From: Paenibacillus contaminans
Lineage (GTDB): Bacteria > Bacillota > Bacilli > Paenibacillales > NBRC-103111
DNA length: 64,000 nucleotides
Direction of reading: 5' to 3'
Assembly: GCF_003285015.1 (NCBI RefSeq)
Contig: NZ_QMFB01000013.1
Location: forward strand, 127,045-191,044
Below the pieces are notes generated by a model. It saw nothing but the letters and a program-made list of their open reading frames with translations, was not told the origin of the DNA and did not search any database. Shown here in pieces: positions 25,686-33,649 of this stretch. Within the stretch, counting starts at the first letter, position 1. Every line of letters begins with the position of its first letter. The position numbers and the translations under genes were made by a program.

Positions 25686-27146
25686 TCAGCCTTTCTGCAA
25701 CGTAAATTCCGGATGGTCACCGATACTTTGATCCAAGCGTTTAAACGGCTGCTGCTTTAAATAGTGATCGAAGAAATCCAGGGAGAATTCATTAATAAGC
25801 CGATGGACCTTTTTAATTTTGACTCCTTCCATCCGTTCATATAGAGGCGAGATCAGATACGTATCCGAGAAGCCCATATGCTTCATATTTTTTATTGTCA
25901 TCCAGTAGTTACCGCCTGCAGCTACAGATTCGTACCTTGCAAAAGTGTCATCAAAAAACTTGGTCAACTCCTCTCTTGTCGTCCCTTGGGAAGCGATATT
26001 CGCATCGCTCATATTTTTGGTGCCGGCTAGCGTGTCATCGGCGCTCATCATCAGAAACGGCTTTTTCAGTCCGTCTGCCGGAACCCGTAGTTTGCCGTAC
26101 AGTCCTCCATCCATGTTGATTGCCGCTTGAATTCTGGTATCGGTCATCAACATTTGAGTCGTTGTTGCTCCACCGAAGGAATGGCCAAACATGCCGATGT
26201 TTTTCAGGTCCATTCGGTCTGTGAACCGGTGGTCCGGATCATTCTCGGCCAACTTCTCCACTTGATCCAGCACAAATTTAGCGTCTTCCACCCATCCTTC
26301 ATTTAATTTATCTAAGTAGTCGATCGTATTCCTTTCTTGCGGTACAAAATGCACTACACGGCCGTCAGGAAAAATGGAAGTTGTGCTGTTGTAAGTATGA
26401 TCAATGCCTACCACGATGTAGCCGTGACTTACGAATTGTTCGATTTGAAATGTGTTCTGATTTTTTACTCCGTTTAATGAATGCGAGAAAATGAGCACCG
26501 GATAGTCAGATTCCTGATTGGAAATCTCCGCGTTCTCGATGGCATTCGTTTGGACAAAACCAATACTTGTAAACAGCAGCTTCGGCATATGCAGAGCCAT
26601 ACTGTAGCCATTCGCAAAAATACTCGGGTCGGAAACATATGGGGCAGGATCGCCTTTGGCTGTTGAATCGGCCGGATACCAAATCTGGACCATTAGTTCA
26701 CGCTTATCGCCGGACTCGGGCGTATAGGTTTCTTCCCGTCCATTATCTTTCCAAGCATAAGTAACGGTTCCTATTTTATATGGCCCTGTCGGCTTTTCAA
26801 ATGAGAAAACCGGCAATAGAAGGGGCAGAGCCACGGCTGCGAAAGTATACAGCACCGCCGGTATTGTAAGAAGAACAAGACGCGCTGGGGATGTGGAACC
26901 TTTTTTCGTTTCTTCCTTCGATTTTGGATTAAACCTGACAGCAAAAACAACCAGCGGGATTAACATGATCAAATCATTCGGAATCATTTGCCAACGCATG
27001 CCTTCCATCAGCCCGTGCATAAGCACCAATATAGCGGAAACGCCGAAACCGAAAATAAGTCCTCGCTGCGGCTTGTTCTTGGCAAACAGTAACCAACCGA
27101 GCAGTAGGATATTAAAGATGACAGACAACATTTCAAAAGACCTCAT
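25686..27146 (-). CDS. Alpha/beta hydrolase, PAF-acetylhydrolase/dienelactone-hydrolase-like, with N-terminal membrane domain
   Basis: The 486-residue protein begins with three to four transmembrane helices (about 5-125), then an extracytoplasmic alpha/beta hydrolase domain. The nucleophile elbow is GHSFGG (catalytic Ser), preceded by the oxyanion-type YPVLIFSHSLNG strand. A downstream acid (MMSADDT) and a C-terminal His (KHMGFSD) complete the triad. It resembles platelet-activating-factor acetylhydrolase II. ATG 27146 has GGAGGAGG upstream. Substrate unknown. Confidence 0.85.
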   Translation of the reverse strand: MRSFEMLSVIFNILLLGWLLFAKNKPQRGLIFGFGVSAILVLMHGLMEGMRWQMIPNDLIMLIPLVVFAVRFNPKSKEETKKGSTSPARLVLLTIPAVLYTFAAVALPLLLPVFSFEKPTGPYKIGTVTYAWKDNGREETYTPESGDKRELMVQIWYPADSTAKGDPAPYVSDPSIFANGYSMALHMPKLLFTSIGFVQTNAIENAEISNQESDYPVLIFSHSLNGVKNQNTFQIEQFVSHGYIVVGIDHTYNSTTSIFPDGRVVHFVPQERNTIDYLDKLNEGWVEDAKFVLDQVEKLAENDPDHRFTDRMDLKNIGMFGHSFGGATTTQMLMTDTRIQAAINMDGGLYGKLRVPADGLKKPFLMMSADDTLAGTKNMSDANIASQGTTREELTKFFDDTFARYESVAAGGNYWMTIKNMKHMGFSDTYLISPLYERMEGVKIKKVHRLINEFSLDFFDHYLKQQPFKRLDQSIGDHPEFTLQKG

Positions 27147-27248
27147 AAGAATAAATCCTCCTCCATTACAGCTAGCTGCTTGATGATTCAAACTATACAA
27201 CCTCCTGTAAGGGGACAATCAAGCCTTATTCAAGCGTTAGTTGAAAAC

Positions 27249-27276
27249 CGAAGGGCTGCCGAATGGCAGCCCTTCG
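27249..27276. other. Perfect 12-bp-arm hairpin between divergent genes
   Basis: CGAAGGGCTGCC / GGCAGCCCTTCG around GAAT, followed by GGTTTTC on the minus strand. It looks like a terminator, but no transcript should end here; it may be an attenuator in the hydrolase leader. Confidence 0.5.
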
Positions 27277-27411
27277 CTTCTGTATATGGGAGCTGACTCG
27301 GACGAGACTGACGGATTGGATCGGTAGCGAACCTGCACTTCCCGATTCATAATGTTATAATGACCATATTCGAAGCATCCACTATCTTTCGACAAAAGGA
27401 GCGTGTCCCCT

Positions 27412-28389
27412 ATGCAATACCGGCGTCTTGGAAACAGCGGAGTGAATGTCTCTGCACTTGGTCTCGGCACGAATGCCTTCGGAACGAGGGCAAGCGAGGA
27501 AGCGTCGATTAACATTATTCATCAATGCCTTGATTTCGGGATCAATTTTATCGATACGGCGAACATTTACACAGGCACCGAATCGGAGCGGATTATCGGC
27601 ATCGCGCTCGAAGGCCGGCGCCATGAAGCGGTGCTCGCGACCAAAGCCGGCTTGCCGCGCGGGCAAGGTCCGAATGCGCGGGGATCGTCGCGTTACCACC
27701 TGATGCAGGAGCTGGAAAGCAGCTTGAAGCGGCTGCGCACGGATTATGTGGATTTATACCAGATCCATACGTTCGATCCGAATACGCCGCTCGAGGAAAC
27801 GCTGCGCACGCTGGACGACATGGTCCGCTCAGGCAAAGTACGCTATATCGGCGCTTCGAACTATGCCGCATGGGAGCTGATGAAAGCAATCGGCATCAGC
27901 GAGAAGCTGGGACTAAACCGGTTCGTCTCGATGCAAACAAGCTACTCGCTCGCCGACCGGGCGCCAGAGCAGGAAATGGTGCCGCTATGCCTCGATCAAG
28001 GCGTCGGCATAATCCCGTACTTCCCGCTGGCAGGAGGTATCCTGACCGGCAAATATACGTCGGCGGACAATGTTCCAACGGGCTCCCGCGCGGACGCCGA
28101 TCCGAATTTCAAACGATTTCTTCAGCCGGACAAGCTGGCCCTAGGCGATCAAGTCGTCCAGCTTGCCGCAGAATTGAACTGCACGCCTGGCGCACTCTCG
28201 CTTGCATGGCTGATGCGCAAACCGGCCGTTTCGACGGTCATCGTCGGAGCCACGCGCGTAGAGCAGCTGGAAGAAAATTTCAAGAGCGTATCGCTGGAAC
28301 TCGAGGACGCCGTTATGGATAAGCTCGACCGGCTTAGCGACGCTTCCCGTTACGGTGCGCCGTTCGCCGTTTACCGGCTCTCGAAGTAG
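27412..28389 (+). CDS. Aldo/keto reductase
   Basis: The 325-residue NADPH-dependent reductase has the catalytic tetrad in standard context: Asp/Tyr in FIDTANIYTG, Lys in LATKAGL and His in YQIHTFD. A C-terminal cofactor-binding segment (STVIVGATRVEQLEEN) follows. It belongs to the YajO/potassium-channel-beta-like AKR group; substrate unknown. ATG 27412 has AAAGGAG 10 bases upstream, better placed than GTG 27403. Confidence 0.92.
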   Translation: MQYRRLGNSGVNVSALGLGTNAFGTRASEEASINIIHQCLDFGINFIDTANIYTGTESERIIGIALEGRRHEAVLATKAGLPRGQGPNARGSSRYHLMQELESSLKRLRTDYVDLYQIHTFDPNTPLEETLRTLDDMVRSGKVRYIGASNYAAWELMKAIGISEKLGLNRFVSMQTSYSLADRAPEQEMVPLCLDQGVGIIPYFPLAGGILTGKYTSADNVPTGSRADADPNFKRFLQPDKLALGDQVVQLAAELNCTPGALSLAWLMRKPAVSTVIVGATRVEQLEENFKSVSLELEDAVMDKLDRLSDASRYGAPFAVYRLSK

Positions 28390-28484
28390 TCTCGCATTGC
28401 GGCATGTCCGTATCCCGAGCGAGCATGTTGGACGACGCTCCAATGTCGAGCAGGAATCTAAGGCGTAATAGCCCCCCACATCAT

Positions 28485-28533
28485 AAACGCCGTGCAGTGG
28501 GCGTCCGACTGGACGGTCCATTGCACGGCGTTT
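28485..28533. terminator. Bidirectional terminator between convergent genes
   Basis: Long inverted repeat AAACGCCGTGCA(GTGG) / (CCAT)TGCACGGCGTTT between the aldo/keto reductase and the second PhyH gene. Confidence 0.8.
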
Positions 28534-28575
28534 CTTATACTGGAAAGCCCCCAATACAGCGCTATCCCCTCCGGC

Positions 28576-29394
28576 TCAGCGCTGATAAACGACCGGGAAG
28601 TGCTCGCCCGCTAAAATTTCGCCCGGCTGGATTTGTACGTACTCCAGCATCGGATGGTTTCTGCTCGGCTCATAACGCGTATGTCCCGGCATGTAGTGAA
28701 CGGCGATCGCCCGCCGTTTTTTCTCCGAACGGTTGTGCGGGCTCCCATGCCAAGTCAACGAGTGATGGTAGCCGACCTGCCCTTTTTTGATTTCGAACGG
28801 AACGGCTTTTACTATAGCACCTTCGGGCAGCAGCTCCGGCTGTTTGTGAATCGGCATGAAGGCGGCGTCGCTGGACAAGTATTTTTGATGATTTCCCCAT
28901 TTGTGGCTACCCGGAACCATCCACATACAGCCGTTCTCGATCGTCGCATCGTCCAGAGCTACCCATGCGCTCACAAGATCCGCGGGCTGAATGATCGGCC
29001 ATAACGGATGATCTTGATGCCAAGCGGTCGCTCCCCCGGTTACCGGCGGCTTGTATTGAACTTGATCATGCCAGATGCGAAGCGTATCCGTACAGCAAAG
29101 TTGAGCAATTTCCTCGCAAATGCGGGCATGCGAAGCATGCTGGAGAAAAGCGTCGCTCGCCATCCAAATATTGACGATCTGGATCACTTTCTCGTTAACG
29201 ATAATTTTCATGCCGTCATACGGCGAACCGGCTTCCTTCATGTTGTGGTTCAGCACCGGCTTTCTATCCGTCTTCCCTTCCATGACAAGCTCCAGCTCCT
29301 CGCGCAGCACCTCGACCTCACTGTCTGTCAGCACGACATCGCCTTTCAGGAACCCGTCCCTATCAAACGCCTCCACTTGAGCCGCGTTCAGCAT
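28576..29394 (-). CDS. Phytanoyl-CoA dioxygenase (PhyH) family oxygenase, second copy
   Basis: The 272-residue protein has HxD at His126/Asp128 (AWHQDHPLW), distal His216 (LTWHGSPHN) and the Arg pair at 227-228 for 2-oxoglutarate. It resembles the 22816 gene only at the motif level and is 44 residues longer. ATG 29394 has GGAGGGAG upstream. It is divergent from an AraC regulator, repeating the layout at 22.8-24.5 kb. A cre-like site lies just upstream of its start. Confidence 0.88.
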   Translation of the reverse strand: MLNAAQVEAFDRDGFLKGDVVLTDSEVEVLREELELVMEGKTDRKPVLNHNMKEAGSPYDGMKIIVNEKVIQIVNIWMASDAFLQHASHARICEEIAQLCCTDTLRIWHDQVQYKPPVTGGATAWHQDHPLWPIIQPADLVSAWVALDDATIENGCMWMVPGSHKWGNHQKYLSSDAAFMPIHKQPELLPEGAIVKAVPFEIKKGQVGYHHSLTWHGSPHNRSEKKRRAIAVHYMPGHTRYEPSRNHPMLEYVQIQPGEILAGEHFPVVYQR

Positions 29395-29412
29395 GACTAG
29401 CTCTCCCTCCAT

Positions 29413-29448
29413 TGTAACCGCTTATATTGCGGTGATATAGTAACTATA
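29413..29448. promoter_or_regulatory. cre-like site and adjacent palindrome between PhyH gene 2 and its AraC regulator
   Basis: TGTAACCGCTTATA (29413-29426) matches the cre consensus at 13 of 14 positions and overlaps the leader/promoter of the dioxygenase gene. TATAGTAACTATA (29436-29448) is a palindrome with one central base. Both are candidates for carbon-catabolite and AraC control. Confidence 0.45.
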
Positions 29449-29533
29449 CCGAACGGTGAGAGTGAAGTATTTAAACGAACGCAAGAAGCATTTATACTTT
29501 TCCAAGATGCGCTGTATTAGGGAGGGTGCGGAG

Positions 29534-30403
29534 ATGAATGTCGGTTCCATTCTTGCTTTACTGCCGGTGATCAACTTTGCGAGGCGCGACACAGTCGATG
29601 CGAATATGGTTTGGGGACCCAGAACGATTCCGGATTGCCAGTTGTTTTATGTGATCGAGGGAGAAGCGGAGCTGCAAATGAATCGGAGAACCTATCGGAT
29701 TTCTTCGGGCGGGTGCGTATTTTACGGCTCGGACAGTCCTCACCGCTTGCAGACGATTACGGAGGTTGATTGCTACAGCGTGCATTTTCATTGGAGCCAT
29801 GAATCGCCGGAGCCGGTTCACCCTGCCCTTCACATACGCGAGTGTTCGTTCGAGGATTTATCGCTCCAAGCGGTTCCTTACGAAGTGGATATTCCCGTTT
29901 ACGGTAACGTTGCGATCCCGCACTGTTTCGAAGCGCCCGAGCTGGAGCAGCTGCTGATGCGGATCGTTAAGGAATATCGTTTGGAGCAGCCCGGATACGC
30001 CTTCATGCTGAGGGCTCTTATGATGGAGCTCATTGCCGTGCTCGTCCGGCATGCCGCAGATCGGGCTTCAGCAGTAAGACCTCAACGGATAGAAGCCGCG
30101 CTCGAGGCCATGCGAGCCGACCCCGAACGCGAATGGACGGTCGAACAGCTTGCCGCCCTCTGCGGGTACCACCCCGCCCATTTTACGAAGCTCTTTAAGG
30201 AGGAAACCGGAAGAACGCCCAAGCATTACATGATCACGGAAAAAATGAAACGGGCGAAGCAGCTTCTGCTGGGCGGAGAGACGCTTGAGGTTATCGCGGA
30301 CAAGTTGAATTATGCCAACTTGCATTATTTCAGCCACCAGTTCAAAAAAGAAACCGGCATTACGCCTAGCGAATACAGGCAGCAAGGCATGAGGCAGGCT
30401 TGA
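29534..30403 (+). CDS. AraC-family regulator paired with PhyH gene 2
   Basis: The 289-residue protein has an N-terminal cupin sensing domain (YVIEGEAELQMNRRTYRI, GGCVFYGSDSPHRLQ) and two C-terminal helix-turn-helix motifs (WTVEQLAALCGYHPAHFTKLF; EVIADKLNYANLHYFSHQF). ATG 29534 has GGAGGG 7 bases upstream. Its divergent neighbour is the likely target. Confidence 0.9.
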   Translation: MNVGSILALLPVINFARRDTVDANMVWGPRTIPDCQLFYVIEGEAELQMNRRTYRISSGGCVFYGSDSPHRLQTITEVDCYSVHFHWSHESPEPVHPALHIRECSFEDLSLQAVPYEVDIPVYGNVAIPHCFEAPELEQLLMRIVKEYRLEQPGYAFMLRALMMELIAVLVRHAADRASAVRPQRIEAALEAMRADPEREWTVEQLAALCGYHPAHFTKLFKEETGRTPKHYMITEKMKRAKQLLLGGETLEVIADKLNYANLHYFSHQFKKETGITPSEYRQQGMRQA

Positions 30404-30414
30404 AGTCCGCGCAT

Positions 30415-30655
30415 GTCAATTGCCGTCGGATGGCCGACGCCATGCAGCGAAACACCATTCCGCCTAGTTAGCCTCACAGCCTAGTTAGCCTCACAGTCAA
30501 TTGCGGTCGGCCAAACACCCTGCGGCCTTTAGCCTCGCATGTCAATCGTCGTCGGACGGCAGGCCCATGCAGCGAAACACCCTGCGGCTTAGTTAGCCTC
30601 ACAGTCAATTGTGGTCGGCAGACGATTTACAGCGAAATACAGCCCCTTGAGCCGG
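30415..30655. repeat. Irregular direct repeats downstream of the AraC gene
   Basis: Four units start with GTCAAT(T/C)G..GTCGG at about 30415, 30496, 30541 and 30604, and several end TTAGCCTCACAG. Spacing varies (81, 45 and 63 bp). No open frame with a ribosome site is present. Confidence 0.6.
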
Positions 30656-30759
30656 CCGGTTAACTAGTAGTCTTTCAAGTCTTATACTATAGATTTCAAG
30701 GATGTAAAGCATTTGATCGTGCAACGGATAGTGACCTCATAATGAGGTGAAGTTTACTA

Positions 30760-30975
30760 TTCGTGAGGCAAACTTCACTCTTTCAAACCGAAAACCCGTG
30801 TTTGGTGAGGTAATGAGGCAAACGCAACTATTTGTGAGGCAAACCTCATTGTTTCTAGCTGAAAATCCGTGTTCTGGTGGCATAATGAGGAAAACGCAAC
30901 TAATAGTGAGGCAAACGAAATTGATAGTTGCGTTTGCCTCACTAGAGGGCGAGAACGAGTATTTTACCTTCGAAA
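30760..30975. repeat. ~72-bp tandem repeat array (AGTGAGGCAAAC family)
   Basis: Units start with GTGAGGCAAAC at 30763, 30834 and 30906 (periods 71 and 72 bp). Each contains CTGAAAATCCGTGTT and TAATGAGG.AAACGCAACTA-like segments. The rest of 30404-31095 holds the repeats at 30415 and AT-rich sequence; no gene is seen. Confidence 0.7.
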
Positions 30976-31095
30976 TAGTGAGGCCAGCCTCATGAACAAT
31001 AAGGTTTTCTCCACTAATTGCACGATTCGTGCATAACTACGATATCCGTGTTTGTTTTCAAGTCATCAATCCCTGGTTTTAGATTTGAAACACTA

Positions 31096-32067
31096 CTAGA
31101 TCGTCACGGCTCGTCCCGTTTCGGCGGATTCGTTCGCTGCCATCGTGACCGCATGCGTCTTCGCGGAGTCGGCATAATCGGATAAAATACCCGATGTATC
31201 GCCCGTACGGACGGCATGGATGAACGCTTCGTTCTCCAGCTGAAACGGGTCCTTCATATTCCGGTATTCGGTCGTACGCTCACGTTCGATTGCCTTCATT
31301 CCTGTCGAGCGTATTTCCATTATGCCGCGGTCCGTATATAAATCAAGACCTGTCGTATGGCCCACAGGCAGCAGGCAAGTATTCGAAACGGTCGCGACCA
31401 TCCCGTTACACAGCTTCAGCGTAACCGTGCCGACGTCGGCGACCGTAACGCCTTCCACCTTCTCATGCATGGAGCGCTGTGCGAACGCGGCATATGCTTC
31501 GGTCACTTCCCCGCAAAGATAACGCAGCATGTCGACGATATGCGTCGTTTGTTCGGCGAATTGGCCGCCCGATTGCTCCTGATTTCTCCACCATGGCACC
31601 ATCGGCATGTTGCCCATCCAGTAACCGAGCGCCATGCCGGGCTTACTTTCGGCCAGCAGTTCGCGCGCTTTAGCAAGCGCTTCGTAATAGCGCCAATGAT
31701 ACCCGACGGAAGTAACCAGCTTCTTGTCCGCGATTGCCGCAGCCAGCCGCTGAACGAGGCCATTCTCCACGCCCAAAGGTTTCTCGACGAGAAACGGAAT
31801 GCCCCGCTCGATAAGCGCCAGCTCCGCTTCCCCGTGCGCCATCGGCGGCACGGTTATGTATACCGCATCGGGCTTCACTTCGTCCAGCATTTGCGTAAAG
31901 TCCGCATATCCTTTGGCGCCCGCAATTTCCCTTGCCGCACGTTCCGCCTTCTCAAGCGATGTTCCGCAAAAGCCCGCTACCTGCACGCCATCGATTTTCG
32001 CAAGCCGGCTGACATGTGTCTGCGCAATGCCGCCCGTCCCCAAAAAAGCGATTTTCAACCCCATCAT
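31096..32067 (-). CDS. Gfo/Idh/MocA-family oxidoreductase
   Basis: The 323-residue protein has an N-terminal NAD(P)-binding Rossmann fold (IAFLGTGGIAQTHVSRL) and the family EKPLG motif with its catalytic Lys. The second-half alpha/beta dimerisation domain includes WRYYEALAKARELL and GGQFAEQTTHIVD. It probably oxidises or reduces a sugar or cyclitol; substrate unknown. ATG 32067 has AGGAGG 6 bases upstream (an adjacent ATG at 32064 is equally possible). Confidence 0.9.
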   Translation of the reverse strand: MMGLKIAFLGTGGIAQTHVSRLAKIDGVQVAGFCGTSLEKAERAAREIAGAKGYADFTQMLDEVKPDAVYITVPPMAHGEAELALIERGIPFLVEKPLGVENGLVQRLAAAIADKKLVTSVGYHWRYYEALAKARELLAESKPGMALGYWMGNMPMVPWWRNQEQSGGQFAEQTTHIVDMLRYLCGEVTEAYAAFAQRSMHEKVEGVTVADVGTVTLKLCNGMVATVSNTCLLPVGHTTGLDLYTDRGIMEIRSTGMKAIERERTTEYRNMKDPFQLENEAFIHAVRTGDTSGILSDYADSAKTHAVTMAANESAETGRAVTI

Positions 32068-32233
32068 GATCGACCTCCTGTATGCATAAACGCCGCCGCG
32101 GCTCATCAGCCGAATCGGAAGCATTTACGAACGATAATGTAGATTTATATAAATGCTCTGATCTCCTCCGTAGTTTACCATATCCCGTGCGGTCTGCAGC
32201 TTTTATTTTTCCGGTATGTTCAACATGTAAGCT

Positions 32234-32267
32234 CGAAAAAAGGCTGCTCCCGCAGGAACAGCCTTTC
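32234..32267 (-). terminator. Terminator of the cyclase gene
   Basis: Minus-strand stem AAAGGCTG(TTCC)/(GGAG)CAGCCTTT followed by TTTTCGAG, 32 bp after the cyclase stop. Confidence 0.85.
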
Positions 32268-32298
32268 CATCTTTCTATAGGCAATGCAGCGATGACAC

Positions 32299-32922
32299 CT
32301 ATTGTCCCAGCAAAAACGCACGCGCCGGCGCAGCTTCGATGCCTGTCAGCTTCAAAGGAGCGATGACCATAAAATACGTCCCCGCGTTGACATCCTTCAA
32401 GCGCAAGCCTTCGACGATAAGGATGCCCGCGTTCATGAGCGTCTTATGCGTGCCGTACGTCGGCTGATCCCGTTCGATGCCGAGACCGTCCGTACCGACG
32501 CCTTTGATTCCGCGTTCTTTCAAATACTGCGCGCCTTCCTCGTTAAGGAAAACGAACTTGTAGTCGAACTCCTCGGAGAAGGAATTACGCGTTTTGAAAA
32601 GCAGCCACTCGCCCGGCTGGATGCCGTACGGCTCGAGATCGGCCTTCCCGATCGACTCCTCGACGCCCGTGAAATCAAGCACGCGGGCCGTACCGACGAG
32701 CGATTCGAGCGGTATCGTCTCGATCGTATCGCCGCCGTCAAGCATATGCAGCGGCGCATCGAGATGCGTCCCGGTATGCGCGTCCATTTTCAGATCCGTT
32801 TCGTACGCCTTCGCATTGGAAAAGTTTTGCCGGTTGATGATTTTCGGCTTCTTCTCTTCCTTGTTTTTGTAAACCTGCATCCCTTCATGGATCGTCATCG
32901 AGATGTCGTATATTTTGAACAT
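32299..32922 (-). CDS. Cyclase/kynurenine-formamidase-like metal hydrolase
   Basis: The 207-residue protein carries the PF04199 metal-binding pattern HTGTHLDAPLH (about residues 50-60) and ends with the IVEGL...AGTYFMVIAPLKLTG region. Members include KynB formamidases and isatin hydrolases; the exact substrate cannot be read here. There is no tryptophan-catabolism neighbour. GGAGGT precedes ATG 32922. Confidence 0.88.
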   Translation of the reverse strand: MFKIYDISMTIHEGMQVYKNKEEKKPKIINRQNFSNAKAYETDLKMDAHTGTHLDAPLHMLDGGDTIETIPLESLVGTARVLDFTGVEESIGKADLEPYGIQPGEWLLFKTRNSFSEEFDYKFVFLNEEGAQYLKERGIKGVGTDGLGIERDQPTYGTHKTLMNAGILIVEGLRLKDVNAGTYFMVIAPLKLTGIEAAPARAFLLGQ

Positions 32923-32964
32923 GCAGTTACCTCCGTCCGTGTGATTATATTCTCCGGCACCGTG

Positions 32965-33195
32965 CCATTATGAGGCTAACCTTTGCTAATGAAGCTGCCT
33001 TCACCGCTAAGAGCTATAGAGTCGGACTTTACCCCTAAAGAGCTACTTTCACTGTTAAAAAGCTTCATTCACAGCAAATGAGTTGAAGCCGCCTTCAATG
33101 GTAGTGAGGTTACCTTTACAGCTAATGAGCTATTTTCAACGTTAGTGAGGTTATATTCACTACTAATGAAGCTGTCTTCACTATTCAGCCGGTAA
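32965..33195. repeat. Degenerate ~21-bp tandem array
   Basis: About nine imperfect units of the form (C)TAATGAG(C)T..TTTCAC(G), for example at about 32985, 33109, 33131, 33145 and 33163. It abuts the 72-bp array that follows and shares its TAGTGAGG core. Confidence 0.5.
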
Positions 33196-33209
33196 AATGT
33201 CCATTTGTC

Positions 33210-33530
33210 TCAACTAGTGAGGAAAAGTATACTACTTATTTCCTTTTCCTCACTAATAGTAACTTTTTCCTCACTAACACTCCATAACACGGCTTTTCAG
33301 CGAAAATTAGTAACGTTTGCTTCACTAATAATAACCTTTTCCTCACTGGCACTCCATAACCCGGCTATTCAGCGAAAATTAGTAACGTTTGCTTCACTAA
33401 TAATAACTCTTTCCTCACTAGCGCTCACGTAACCCGGATTTTCAGCGAAAATTAGTAACTTTTGCTTCACTAATAATAACTCTTTCCTCACTAGCGCTCA
33501 CGTACCCCGACTTTTCAGCGAAAAAAGCCT
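33210..33530. repeat. ~72-bp tandem repeat array, inverted relative to the 30.8-kb array
   Basis: TTTTCAGCGAAAATTAG-type units have their CGAAAA cores at 33301, 33373, 33446 and 33519 (periods 72-73). Each carries TTCACTAATAATAACT and TTTCCTCACT. The reverse complement aligns with the 30760-30975 units (AGTGAGGAAAA, GCTGAAAA.CCGTGTTATGG). The short open frames across it are repeat translations, not genes. Confidence 0.72.
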
Positions 33531-33595
33531 CGGAAGCCCGCACTCATTGTGCCGGTTTCCTGCGACAACGGTGCTTACCGCCCTCTTATGTAGCA

Positions 33596-33638
33596 CGCTG
33601 CCCGGTTCGCTTGTTTGCAACAAGCGAACCGGGCAGCG
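33596..33638. terminator. Perfect 20-bp-arm hairpin downstream of zwf
   Basis: Arms CGCTGCCCGGTTCGCTTGTT and its exact complement enclose TGC, 12 bp beyond the zwf stop. No T-run follows on the minus strand, so it may be a factor-assisted terminator or an RNA-stabilising 3' hairpin. Confidence 0.6.
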
Positions 33639-33649
33639 CGTCAAATCCC

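Noticed and set aside
30747..30995. 82-residue plus-strand frame
   Set aside because: Repeat translation within the 72-bp array; codons follow the repeat rather than a protein family.
33205..33432. 75-residue frame with repeated LVTFASLIITFSSLALHN
   Set aside because: It is the translation of the 72-bp repeat array and has no ribosome site.
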